Notes under the pieces: generated by a model
Seen by the model: the letters and a program-made list of their open reading frames with translations, nothing else
Database searches by the model: none
Told to the model about the DNA's origin: nothing
Part shown: one piece after another, positions 41,519-50,608 of the stretch
Numbering within the stretch: the stretch's first letter is position 1
How the letters are laid out: the number at the start of each line of letters is the position of its first letter
Origin: an uncultured Burkholderiaceae bacterium
GTDB lineage: Bacteria > Pseudomonadota > Gammaproteobacteria > Burkholderiales > Burkholderiaceae_B
DNA: 64,000 bases
Assembly: GCA_934525625.1 (NCBI GenBank)
Contig: CAKSZL010000005.1
Span: 157,054-221,053 of the forward strand
Direction of reading: 5' to 3'
Made by a program: the position numbers and the translations under genes

Positions 41519-42877
41519 CTACAGCGTGAAGTTCTGCCCCTGGCGCGGCACCACCGCGTTCCAGCCAAGCTCGCGGCCGATGCGTACGCGCAAGGCCTCG
41601 GAAGCCTCGGGTTCGCCATGGACGATGAAGACTTGGCGCGGCTCGCGCGTAAAGCCGCCCAGCCAGCGCATCAATCCGTTGGCGTCGGCATGGGCGGAGA
41701 GCATGGACAGCTCGGCCACTTCGGCGCGCACCGGCATCCAGTGGCCGAAGATGCGGATTTCCTTGCCGCCTTGCAGCATGGTCCTGCCGCGCGTACCCGC
41801 CGCCTGATAGCCCGAGAACAGCACCGTGTTCTTGTGGTCTTGCGCGAACGCGACCAGATGGTGCAACACTCTGCCACCCGTGGCCATGCCGCTGGCCGAG
41901 ATGATGACCTTGGGATACGGATTGGCGGACAATGCCTTGGAATCTTCGACGCTGGTGGTGTAGGTGGCGACCGAGCAGACGTCCCGGCAGGCCTGCTCGC
42001 TGAGCTTGTGGTCTTCATGGAAACGGCACAGCAGCTTGGTGGCGTCGGTGGCCATGGGGCTGTCCACGTAGATGGGGACGTTTTTCAGGCGCCCCGCCTG
42101 GCGCAGGCTCCACAGGTAATACAGCAAGGCTTGCACCCGGCCTACCGCAAAAGCGGGAATGACGACGGTGCCGCCGCGCTGCGCGGTGCGCTCGATGATG
42201 TCGCCCAAGAACTCGGCCGGGTCGGCGTCTTCGTGCACCCGGTTGCCGTAGGTGGATTCGATGACGACGTAGTCCGCGTCAGCCACCGGTTCGGGGTCGT
42301 GCATCATGGCGTCGCCATAGCGCCCCAGGTCGCCGGAGAACACCACGCGCTTGCCCTGCCAGTCTATCTGCGCGGTGGCGGCGCCCAGGATGTGCCCGGC
42401 ACGCCGGTAGGTCAGCGTGGCGCCGCCGGGCAAGGCCGTTTCGGTATGCCAGGGCGTTACCTTGAAGCGCGCCAGCGCGCGCTCGACGTCTTGCACGGTG
42501 TACAGCGGCAAGGCCGGGCTGTGCTTGGAAAACCCGTGGCGGTTGGCGTATTCGGCGTCTTTCTCCTGCAGAAAACCGCTGTCCTTCAGTATCAGTTCCG
42601 ATACGTCATAGGTGGCGTCGGTCATGTAGACCGGCCCCTTGAAGCCGTCCTTCACCAGCCTGGGCAGATAGCCCGAGTGGTCCAGATGGGCGTGGGTGAG
42701 CACGACGGCGTCTATGCTGTTCACCTCTATGGGCAAGGCCTCCCAGTTCTGCTCGCGCAGGTTCTTCAAGCCCTGAAACAGGCCGCAATCCACCATCAGC
42801 CGACGCCCCTGATGCGCCAGCACGTGCTTGGAGCCGGTAACGGTGCCGGCCCCGCCCAAGGAACAAAATTCCAGCAT
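41519..42877 (-). CDS. Beta-CASP metallo-beta-lactamase fold RNA-processing exonuclease family protein
   Basis: 452 residues of the Ysh1/CPSF73-like family. The zinc motif is LTHAHLDHSGYLP. The beta-CASP insertion spans about residues 180-370 (PAFAVGRVQALLYYLWSL), and the C-terminal motifs ISASGMATGGRVLHHL and MLSAHADANGLMRWL follow, with a final VHGE. Such proteins are endo- or exoribonucleases releasing 5'-phosphorylated products; some prokaryotic members are uncharacterised. It lies between the phosphoketolase and phosphorylase genes. Confidence 0.85.
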   Translation of the reverse strand: MLEFCSLGGAGTVTGSKHVLAHQGRRLMVDCGLFQGLKNLREQNWEALPIEVNSIDAVVLTHAHLDHSGYLPRLVKDGFKGPVYMTDATYDVSELILKDSGFLQEKDAEYANRHGFSKHSPALPLYTVQDVERALARFKVTPWHTETALPGGATLTYRRAGHILGAATAQIDWQGKRVVFSGDLGRYGDAMMHDPEPVADADYVVIESTYGNRVHEDADPAEFLGDIIERTAQRGGTVVIPAFAVGRVQALLYYLWSLRQAGRLKNVPIYVDSPMATDATKLLCRFHEDHKLSEQACRDVCSVATYTTSVEDSKALSANPYPKVIISASGMATGGRVLHHLVAFAQDHKNTVLFSGYQAAGTRGRTMLQGGKEIRIFGHWMPVRAEVAELSMLSAHADANGLMRWLGGFTREPRQVFIVHGEPEASEALRVRIGRELGWNAVVPRQGQNFTL

Positions 42878-42931
42878 GATGTACTCCTCTTATTCTTTCA
42901 GCCAGGAGCGTGGGCGGTAGAGAACGTTTTT

Positions 42932-45328
42932 CTACCGTTCACTCTTCTGTAGGATGACGCGCGGGTCGCCCCTCCCCGCCAATGCCGCCGATTCATCGGC
43001 CGACAGCCAGCCCTCGCCACACGGCTGCAATAGCTGCGCAGCCGCCTGCACCGCATGGCCCCACGTGCAGCGGTTGGCGAACAGCATGCCGTCCATGTCC
43101 AGCGTGCCGCCCCGGTTGACGTAGCCCAATGCAAGCATGCCGCGCGGGCCTTCGTCCAGGCGGCGCAGTACGCCCAGCATGGCTTCGGGACGCGTATGGC
43201 TGAGCACCACGCGCGGCAAGCCCGGCGGAAACAGCGCCGCCACGGCGGCATCGTCCAGCACGAATGCGCGCTCAGTGTCGTCGCGCGGCGCGCGCAGGCG
43301 GCCGGGTTCCTGCACGGCGGTAACGCAGGCCTGCACGCCATGCTCGGCCAGGCGCTTGCGCGCCTTCAGGGCTTCCTGCAATTGATAGGCCCCGACGGCG
43401 ATGAACTGCAGCTGCGCCTGGGCCGGCGCGCCCGCCACATGCAAGACGCCCTGCTCGGCAAGCCGCAAGGCGGCGTCGGCGTCCAGGCGACGCGGCAAGG
43501 CGCGCTTGGGAATCACGAGGCAGGCCAGTTGCCCGCGCTGCGCGTACAGATGCCGCAGCGCCGCCACCGCGCTATTGCCGTCCACCGGAAACAGCACGCG
43601 GGAAACGTCGGACATTTCGGCCAGCATGGTCTCGGCGATGGTGGGGTCTTGGTGGGATTGCTCGTTCTTGGCATTCTCCCAAGTATGCGAGGTGGCGATC
43701 AGCGGCACGGCTATCCACTCGGGCGCTTGCCCGGTGTCTTTCTGGTGCCGGGTGAAGATGATCTCCTGGCGCAGAATGCCCAGCATCTTGACCGCGAAAG
43801 CCTCGTAGCTGACGATGAGGTTCAGGCCGCCCTTGTTGCCCAGCGCCGCGGCCGCCACGGCCTCTTCGTTCAAGGCGGTTATCACCGCGCCGTGCACGGA
43901 TTCGGGCACGCCGGGTTCGGGCTCGTTGACCCGGTGCTGAAGCGCCTGCAGGGTCTGGCCCATTTGATTGCTGGCCAGTTCGTCGGGGTTGCCCACGCGT
44001 ATGCGCGAACTGGGGTTGGCCCGCGCCAGGCGCACGAACCATTCGTCTACCGCCTGCATGGGCGACGCCGCCTGGCCGTCGGCCGGCGCCCACTCGGGCG
44101 CGGGCAGCTCGGGCGCGGCGGGCTTGCGATGCGCCATGGGGTGGCGGCTTTCCAGCTCGCGCTGCTGGGCGGCATGCACCGACAAGGCCCGCACGGCATC
44201 GTCCAGTTCGCCGGCCGGCACGAACAAGGCCTGGGCGCCCTCGTTGAACAATTCGCGCGCATTGGCGTCGGTGCGCGGGTTGCCCGGCAAGGGCAGATTG
44301 TGCGCGGGGTTCTTGCCCGCGCCCGGAAAACCGTAGCCCTTGACCGTTTCGGCGATGACGTAGGGTATGGCCGCCGGATACTGCCGCCGCGGCTGCGCGG
44401 CGAAGGCCCGCAACCGCAATTCCGCCATGAGTATGCCCCAGGCGATGGCGGCCGGGTCGCGCCCGTCCACGATCATGGGGTCGAAGCCGTTGTGGCGCAG
44501 GTGATCGGCCAGCCAGGGCGCGCCGCCCTCCTGCATGATTTGCGTGCGCTCTTCGATGCGCCGCCCGTTCAGAATCATGACCGGTGCAATAAAGCCGCTG
44601 TCTTCGGCGCGCCACCAGCGCGGCGCCCAGTCGGAGCCGCGCTGTTCCTCGAAAGCGCCGTCGCTTAAGAAAGCCACCAGGCTTTCGCCCGGCAAGGGCA
44701 TGTGCGGATACAGCAGCGAGGCGAAGCCCAGGTAGCCGCCTTCGGACACCGCGCCGGCCGTATTGGGGCCGGCATGGCTGCCCAGCGGCACGGCGGGCCG
44801 GCCCTGGGCGTCCATGGCGTAGGAATAGAAGTCGGCCGCCAGACGGCTCAAGCCCGCCTCGGAACGGTCGTAGCGCCCGCGCTGGGCGGGGGAGACGTCG
44901 CCCGTCAAGGCATTGACGGCTTCGATGGCCGCCACCGAATGCCCCTGCCCCATCAGCCAGCCGCGCGTGCGGCCCGACAAGGCATTGGCCAGCAGATAGC
45001 CGACGAAGGCCGGCGCCATGTTCAGCGCCCCGCCGGTATGGCCTTCGGGGTTGGTTTTGAAGTCTTCGGCTTGCAGCGGCGCGCCGGAGACGTCCACGCG
45101 CCGGGCGTACGTCATGTGCACGACCACCCACATCGCCGCGCTGCACAGGCGGTCCGCCGCCCGCAGCATCGCATAAGCCTGGCCTTCGTCGGCAAGCATG
45201 CCTTGATCGGCCAGTGTCGTCAGAAGCTCGCGCATGCGCTCGGCGGTGTCCGGGCGATGCGCCATGAGGCCGTAGCCGTGGCGCCAGGTTTCCCAGGTAT
45301 CGCGCCCTTGCGTCAATCCAGTTGTCAT
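42932..45328 (-). CDS. Divergent phosphoketolase/transketolase-like TPP enzyme
   Basis: 798 residues, the size of the XFP phosphoketolases, which split xylulose 5-phosphate into acetyl-phosphate and glyceraldehyde 3-phosphate. The family layout is clear but altered: GQGHSVAAIEA replaces the usual GPGHGG, VSEGGYLGF replaces EGGELGY, and the TPP motif begins SDGAFEEQ with LNGRRIEE later. A changed substrate is therefore possible. ATG 45328 was taken (ribosome site AAAAGGAAAAC); the frame extends 17 codons further. It is first in the operon with the beta-CASP and phosphorylase genes. Confidence 0.75.
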   Translation of the reverse strand: MTTGLTQGRDTWETWRHGYGLMAHRPDTAERMRELLTTLADQGMLADEGQAYAMLRAADRLCSAAMWVVVHMTYARRVDVSGAPLQAEDFKTNPEGHTGGALNMAPAFVGYLLANALSGRTRGWLMGQGHSVAAIEAVNALTGDVSPAQRGRYDRSEAGLSRLAADFYSYAMDAQGRPAVPLGSHAGPNTAGAVSEGGYLGFASLLYPHMPLPGESLVAFLSDGAFEEQRGSDWAPRWWRAEDSGFIAPVMILNGRRIEERTQIMQEGGAPWLADHLRHNGFDPMIVDGRDPAAIAWGILMAELRLRAFAAQPRRQYPAAIPYVIAETVKGYGFPGAGKNPAHNLPLPGNPRTDANARELFNEGAQALFVPAGELDDAVRALSVHAAQQRELESRHPMAHRKPAAPELPAPEWAPADGQAASPMQAVDEWFVRLARANPSSRIRVGNPDELASNQMGQTLQALQHRVNEPEPGVPESVHGAVITALNEEAVAAAALGNKGGLNLIVSYEAFAVKMLGILRQEIIFTRHQKDTGQAPEWIAVPLIATSHTWENAKNEQSHQDPTIAETMLAEMSDVSRVLFPVDGNSAVAALRHLYAQRGQLACLVIPKRALPRRLDADAALRLAEQGVLHVAGAPAQAQLQFIAVGAYQLQEALKARKRLAEHGVQACVTAVQEPGRLRAPRDDTERAFVLDDAAVAALFPPGLPRVVLSHTRPEAMLGVLRRLDEGPRGMLALGYVNRGGTLDMDGMLFANRCTWGHAVQAAAQLLQPCGEGWLSADESAALAGRGDPRVILQKSER

Positions 45329-45486
45329 GGTGTGTTTTCCTTTTCTGGATGAATCAGCCGCGCCTGATTCCAAGTTCATTGTATCCCCGCCGTCCGGCCA
45401 TTCATACCATGTGTATGGGATACCCTGCGCAACGCCGAAGAAGGCAGAATCAAGCCGTTACGCTCACTGTGCTTGTGAACAAAAAA

Positions 45487-47049
45487 ATGACTCTCGACAC
45501 CCTGCACCTCCGGCGGCGCGCCCGTCTCTTGCGCCATCTTGCGGCGGCCACAGCCGCGCTGGCACTGGCCGCTTGCGGCGGCGGAAACGACAGCCACGAC
45601 GAAGCCGCCTCGCCCTACCCCGACCCCAAGGGCGAACTGGTCTACAGCGAACTGGCCCAACCCCTGCTGGACTATCTGGCCGAGATCAATGCCGACACCG
45701 TGCCCAGTTCACCCGCGCTGGCCACCAACATCGTGCTCGGCGCGGACTTCTACGGCGCACAGCCGCGCATCATCACGGCCAACTACGGCTTCGACGGCTA
45801 TATGGGCGTGCCGGGGCTCATCGGCACGGGCAATGCGGCGCAAAGCGCGGCCCGCGCCAACGACGTGTCCTGGCAGAACCTGGACCCTGCCCTGAACGCC
45901 CCCGCCCGCGCCTATTATTCGGCGGTTGGCGTCGCCACTTTCCGCGCCATCTACGGCGTCGACGTCCTGCTGGCCGACACCATTCCGGTGGTGTTCAGCC
46001 ACCCCGTACTGCCCGCCTCCGTCACTCCCGAGGCCTTCCGCATCACACTCAACGACGGCGGCGCCGTGACGCCCGTGACGGCCAGCTTCATTCCCAACCT
46101 GGAGTACAACGAACGCCAGACCGTGGTGCTGACCGGATACTGGGGCAATCGCCTTGCGCCGGGCCAGGCCGGCGCGCAATACCCCGTGCGGGTGGACGTC
46201 GTGGCCGCCGAGACGCCCATGATGCTGGTAACGCCCCACGGCCTGGCGCCCGCCGCTGGGCTGGGCGTGGAAAGCCGGAATCCGTACGTGCCGGGCAACG
46301 GCCCGCTGCTGGTTGCGGCCAAGCTCAATCTATACACCGGGCTGGGCGAAGGCGCGCCGCAATCGCAGGCCAGCTCGGTCGCGAACAGCGGCGAAGACCT
46401 TTACGGCAAGCAGGCCGAATACCGTTTGCGCCTTTACACCAGCGCCGGTTTTTCGCCCGACGGCATCGCCAGCATCCGCCCCGACGACTACGGCCGCTAC
46501 TTCGTGCTGAAGGCCAAAGACAAGCAAGGCACGGTCATCGAACTGACGCAAACGGATACGCCGTACGAGATAGACGGCTACGGCGCCGTCACCATCCTCG
46601 GCCTGGCCGACACCGGCTCACGGCAGGACGGCTACGACGATGGCTACGTCGAAGACCACGACAACCAATACGACGTCATTCTGTCGGGCGACATGGCGGC
46701 CATCGCGCGCATCTTCGAGGTTCGCCTGCCCTCGTCGGGGGCCTACGCCGCCGTCTACAATCCGGGCGGCCCCGGCAACCAGCCCGACGCCAACCCGCCC
46801 GGCGCGGTATTCACCGTACCCAGCCAGGACCACAGCGTGGAAGTCGCCAACGACATGGCGGCCGCCTCGTTCGTGTCGTACGTGGAAATAGACGGCCCGG
46901 TCGCGCGCCACCCCGTCACCGGACAGCCGCAAGGCCGCTTGCTGGGTGCAGCCATTACCGACACCAAGACGGGCTACGTGGTGAACGCCTATGAAGACCC
47001 CGAGGGCAAGCGCTTTTACGCGTCGTTCGAAGTCGAACCCTTGCGCTGA
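45487..47049 (+). CDS. Putative lipoprotein of unknown function
   Basis: 520 residues. A signal with a basic start (LHLRRRARLLRHLAAATAALALAACGGG) ends in a lipobox with Cys about residue 26, so it should be an outer-membrane or periplasmic lipoprotein. The rest is beta-rich, with repeated Asp/Asn/Gly turns such as DDGYVEDHDNQYDVILSGDM, but I recognise no domain. An in-frame GTG a few codons upstream is an alternative start. It is divergent from the phosphoketolase operon. Confidence 0.68.
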   Translation: MTLDTLHLRRRARLLRHLAAATAALALAACGGGNDSHDEAASPYPDPKGELVYSELAQPLLDYLAEINADTVPSSPALATNIVLGADFYGAQPRIITANYGFDGYMGVPGLIGTGNAAQSAARANDVSWQNLDPALNAPARAYYSAVGVATFRAIYGVDVLLADTIPVVFSHPVLPASVTPEAFRITLNDGGAVTPVTASFIPNLEYNERQTVVLTGYWGNRLAPGQAGAQYPVRVDVVAAETPMMLVTPHGLAPAAGLGVESRNPYVPGNGPLLVAAKLNLYTGLGEGAPQSQASSVANSGEDLYGKQAEYRLRLYTSAGFSPDGIASIRPDDYGRYFVLKAKDKQGTVIELTQTDTPYEIDGYGAVTILGLADTGSRQDGYDDGYVEDHDNQYDVILSGDMAAIARIFEVRLPSSGAYAAVYNPGGPGNQPDANPPGAVFTVPSQDHSVEVANDMAAASFVSYVEIDGPVARHPVTGQPQGRLLGAAITDTKTGYVVNAYEDPEGKRFYASFEVEPLR

Positions 47050-47093
47050 GGCGTGCGTCGCCGGCTCGTCAGGCCTTGTATGAAGGCCTGTTG

Positions 47094-48014
47094 TCAGGCT
47101 TTGCCGCCAAGGTTCTCGGGCGGAGGCGGAATGCCGAAGGATTCGGGCGCCATGCCCACGGAATGGTCCCACATTTGCGCAATCTGCCCGGCCGTCCAGC
47201 CGCCTTGCACATAGGCGGTGCGCAGCTCTTGAGGGTGCGACCATAGGGCCAGCTTGTCGCCGCCCAGGCCTATGCATTGGCCCGTGACGTGGGCCGCCGC
47301 CTCCGAAGCCAGGAACACGAACAGCGGCGCGACGTCGGCTGGTGTTCCCATGCCCATGCCCATGCGCACCTCGGGCGGCAGCGGCTTGCCTTCGCTGGCG
47401 GCCCGCACGTAGGGCTGCATGGCGGGAATAGTAGCCACCATGGGCGTGAAAGCCATGGGCAGTACGGCGTTCACGGTAACCTTGGCCCGGGCGCATTCGA
47501 GGGCCCAGGTGCGCGCCATGGCGGCGATGCCGGCCTTGGCCGCCGCGTAATTGGTCTGGCCGAAATTGCCGCGCTGGCCGGCCAGCGACGACACCAGAAT
47601 CAGGCGTCCGCCCTCGCCCTGTTCGCGGAACACGCGCACGGCCGCCCGCGCGCAGGTAAAAGTGCCGCGCAAATGGGTGTCGATGACGCTGTCGAATTCC
47701 TCGTCCGACATGTTCCACAGCACGCGGTCGCGCAGAATGCCAGCGTTGGTACACATGATGTCCAGCCGGCCGAAGGCCTCCAGCGCCTTGTCCACGCAGC
47801 GCTGCGCGGCCTCGGAGGAACCTATCGCCACGACCTCGGCCTCGGCCCGGCCGCCCGCCGCGCGTATCGCCTCGACCGCCAGCCGGGCGCTTTGCTCGTT
47901 CACGTCATTCACCACCACCGCGGCCCCGGCCTTGGCCAGCGCCTTGGCGGCCTCCAGCCCCAAGCCGCCGCCGCTTCCGGTGACCACCGCCACCTTGCCT
48001 TGCAGATCCAGCAT
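47094..48014 (-). CDS. Short-chain dehydrogenase/reductase
   Basis: 306-residue NAD(P)-dependent oxidoreductase with the Rossmann motif VVTGSGGGLGLEAAKAL. NAG is in TNAGILRD, with catalytic Ser and Tyr in LVSSLAGQRGNFGQTNYAAAKAG. The layout resembles the hydroxyacyl-CoA or 17-beta-HSD type seen in beta-oxidation clusters. It is last in the operon after the enoyl-CoA hydratase gene (gap of 5 bases). Confidence 0.88.
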   Translation of the reverse strand: MLDLQGKVAVVTGSGGGLGLEAAKALAKAGAAVVVNDVNEQSARLAVEAIRAAGGRAEAEVVAIGSSEAAQRCVDKALEAFGRLDIMCTNAGILRDRVLWNMSDEEFDSVIDTHLRGTFTCARAAVRVFREQGEGGRLILVSSLAGQRGNFGQTNYAAAKAGIAAMARTWALECARAKVTVNAVLPMAFTPMVATIPAMQPYVRAASEGKPLPPEVRMGMGMGTPADVAPLFVFLASEAAAHVTGQCIGLGGDKLALWSHPQELRTAYVQGGWTAGQIAQMWDHSVGMAPESFGIPPPPENLGGKA

Positions 48015-48019
48015 GTGTT

Positions 48020-48844
48020 TTATCTTCCTTGGTAGCGAGGCGCCCGCTTTTCCATGAATGCCCTGGGCCCCTCTCGCGCGTCTTCAGTCGCCATGATACG
48101 GCGATAGCTGTCCTTCTCGATACGCAAGGCCTGCTCGAAGCTGACGCCTACGGAGGCCTCGGCGGCGTGCTTGATCTCGGCCACGGCCAGCGGCGCGTTG
48201 GCGGCGATGACGCGGGCCAGTTCCATGGCGCGCGGTAGCACCTGGCCGCTTTGCACGACTTCGTTGACCAGGCCCATGCGCAAGGCCTGGGCGGCGTCGA
48301 TGGCGTCTCCGGTCAGCAGCAAGGCCATGGCCTGGCTATGCGGTATCTGCCTGGGCAGGCGCGACAGCGAGCCGGCGAACGGGATCAGGCCGCGCTTGAC
48401 CTCGGGCCAGGCGAAGCGGGCGTCTTCGGAGACCACGCGCAAATCCGTGCCCAGCAGCAGCTCGGCCCCGGCGGCCACGCATACGCCGGTAATGGCGGCG
48501 ATGATGGGCTTGCGCAAACGGCTGTCGCACAGCGAAGACACCGGCATGACGTCGGCGTCTTCCAACACGCGCTTGTCCCAATCGTCTTGCGCCTGGCGGT
48601 CGCCCGACAGCAGGGGAATCATCGTGCCCAAGTCGCCGCCCGCGCAAAACGCCCGACCGCCCGCGCTCGTCAGCACGATGGCGCGCACGGCTGCGTCCGC
48701 CTGTGCATCGAGCAAGGCGTCCGACATGCGGCACACCATTTCGGGCGTCAGCGCATTCAGGGCCTGGGGCCGGTTCAGCGTGATCACCGCGATGTGCTCT
48801 TGCTTCTCGTAGACCAGGGGAAGCGGGTTCGTGGCTGGGTTCAT
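48020..48844 (-). CDS. Enoyl-CoA hydratase/isomerase family protein
   Basis: 274-residue crotonase-fold enzyme. The oxyanion-hole segment is SAGGRAFCAGGDLGTM, and AAITGVCVAAGAELLLGTDLRVVSEDARFAWPEVKRGL carries the family core. It probably hydrates an enoyl-CoA in acyl-CoA catabolism. ATG 48844 was chosen as the family-like MNPATNPLPLVYE start; the frame continues upstream into the ligase gene. It is co-transcribed with the SDR and the acyl-CoA ligase. Confidence 0.85.
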   Translation of the reverse strand: MNPATNPLPLVYEKQEHIAVITLNRPQALNALTPEMVCRMSDALLDAQADAAVRAIVLTSAGGRAFCAGGDLGTMIPLLSGDRQAQDDWDKRVLEDADVMPVSSLCDSRLRKPIIAAITGVCVAAGAELLLGTDLRVVSEDARFAWPEVKRGLIPFAGSLSRLPRQIPHSQAMALLLTGDAIDAAQALRMGLVNEVVQSGQVLPRAMELARVIAANAPLAVAEIKHAAEASVGVSFEQALRIEKDSYRRIMATEDAREGPRAFMEKRAPRYQGR

Positions 48845-48879
48845 GCGTCGGCTCTCTTGCGACAAAACGCTTGGGGGTT

Positions 48880-50598
48880 TCAGTTGGGTATCGGCAGGCC
48901 CAATTGCTGCGCAGCCATGCGGCGTAGCTCGTTCTTCTTGAACTTGCCGCTGGGCGTCAGCGGAAACGACTCGACGAACAGATAATACTTGGGCACCTTG
49001 TAGCGGCTCATGCCGTCCCGACAATAGGCGCGCAAAGCCTCTTCGTCCAGGCCGGAACCCGGCGTGCGGCGCACGACGGCGACCGCTTCCTCGCCCATGT
49101 AGTCGTCGGGCACGCCGACCACGGCGGCCTCCTCGACGTGTTCATGGCGCAGCAGGAATTCCTCTATCTCGACCGGATAGACGTTTTCGCCGCCGCGTAT
49201 GATCATGTCCTTCACGCGGCCGATGACGCGCACGTAGCCTTGCGCATCCATGCCGCCCAGGTCGCCGGTGCGGAACCAGCCGTCTTCGTCGATGGCTTGC
49301 GCGGTTTTGTCGGGCATCATGTAGTAGCCCTTCATCAGCAAATAGCCCTTGACCTGGATTTCGCCGGCTTCGTCGAAGCCTGCGATGTCGCCCGTCTCGG
49401 GGTTCACGATTCGCACGCTGGTATGCGGCAAGGGCTTGCCCACGGTGGACGACTTCAGCTCGAAGGTATCGTCTTCCGAGGTTTCGCAGACGATGGGGCT
49501 GGTTTCCGTCAGGCCCAGCACGATGGCGGGGCTGCCGCCTATCCTGCGCGACACTTCCTCCATCAGCACCACGGGTATCGAGGTGCCGCCCGTCATCACT
49601 TTCTCGACGCTGCCGGTGTCGAATCTGCCTTGCTGGAACTGCTCGTCGTTCAGCATGGCGATGAGCATGGTGGGCACCATGTTCAAGATGGTGGGCCGCT
49701 CGGCATGGATGAGTTCGAGCATCTTGCGCGCATCGAACCACAGCGCCACGATCATCGTGCCGCGATTGAGCACGGTGCTGAGTATGTTGACCACACAGCC
49801 CGCCGTATGAAACAGCGGCATGCAGCACAGAAAGCGCTCGGCCGGGCCGAACGGCAGGCGGCGCGATGTGAGCATGGCGTTGTTCAGGGTGCTGTGATGC
49901 GACAGCATGACGCCCTTGGGGTGGCCGGTGGTGCCGCTGGTGTATTGAATCTGCGCAACGTCGTGCGGCCGTACGGCGGCCTGGCGCGCGGCCAGTTCGG
50001 CGTCGCCGACCTGCGCGCCCAGATCCACCACCTGCTGGTAGCGCAGGCAGCCGGCGTGGTCATGGTCATCCAGGATGACCACTTGGCGCAGGCGCGGCAG
50101 CGCTTCGCTTTGCAAGGGCTGATTGATGGGGTCGGCGCACTGCCGCAGTTCCGGCGCAATGCGGTACAGCGACTCCAGGAAGGAGTTGTTGCGGTAGGAC
50201 TCCACCGCAAACAGCACCTTGATGTCGCCGTTCTTCAGCAAATAGGCCAACTCCGCCTGCTTGTAGCCGGTATTCACAGTGACCAGCACGGCGCCTATCT
50301 TGGCCAGGGCGAATTCCAGGAACAGCCACTGCGGCAGGTTGGGCGCCAGCACGGCCACCTTGTCGCCGGCCTGCACGCCCAAGGCCATCGCGCCCTTGGC
50401 CAGTTGCTGCACGACCTCGTGCAGCTGGCGGTAGCTAAGCCGCATCTCCAGGCCCAGCTCGGGATAGCCGTAGACCACCGCCTCTCTGTCCGCGGCCGCT
50501 TGCACCGTGGCATCGAACATGTCGCCTATGGTGGTGTCCAGTAGCGCCACGCCTTCGGTTTCGGCTTGCCAATATGCGCGATTGTCGACTATGCCCAT
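48880..50598 (-). CDS. AMP-dependent acyl-CoA synthetase
   Basis: 572-residue ligase that activates a carboxylic acid with ATP and CoA. All core motifs are intact: YTSGTTGHPKGVMLSHHS, GLTETSPIVCET, WFRTGDLGGMD, GRVKDMIIRGGENVYPVEIE and the catalytic lysine in TPSGKFKKNEL. Unlike the AMP-binding protein at 14649 it should be active. The acid used is unknown. It lies 10 bases after the substrate-binding protein gene. Confidence 0.9.
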   Translation of the reverse strand: MGIVDNRAYWQAETEGVALLDTTIGDMFDATVQAAADREAVVYGYPELGLEMRLSYRQLHEVVQQLAKGAMALGVQAGDKVAVLAPNLPQWLFLEFALAKIGAVLVTVNTGYKQAELAYLLKNGDIKVLFAVESYRNNSFLESLYRIAPELRQCADPINQPLQSEALPRLRQVVILDDHDHAGCLRYQQVVDLGAQVGDAELAARQAAVRPHDVAQIQYTSGTTGHPKGVMLSHHSTLNNAMLTSRRLPFGPAERFLCCMPLFHTAGCVVNILSTVLNRGTMIVALWFDARKMLELIHAERPTILNMVPTMLIAMLNDEQFQQGRFDTGSVEKVMTGGTSIPVVLMEEVSRRIGGSPAIVLGLTETSPIVCETSEDDTFELKSSTVGKPLPHTSVRIVNPETGDIAGFDEAGEIQVKGYLLMKGYYMMPDKTAQAIDEDGWFRTGDLGGMDAQGYVRVIGRVKDMIIRGGENVYPVEIEEFLLRHEHVEEAAVVGVPDDYMGEEAVAVVRRTPGSGLDEEALRAYCRDGMSRYKVPKYYLFVESFPLTPSGKFKKNELRRMAAQQLGLPIPN

Positions 50599-50608
50599 GT
50601 ACGCCCCC

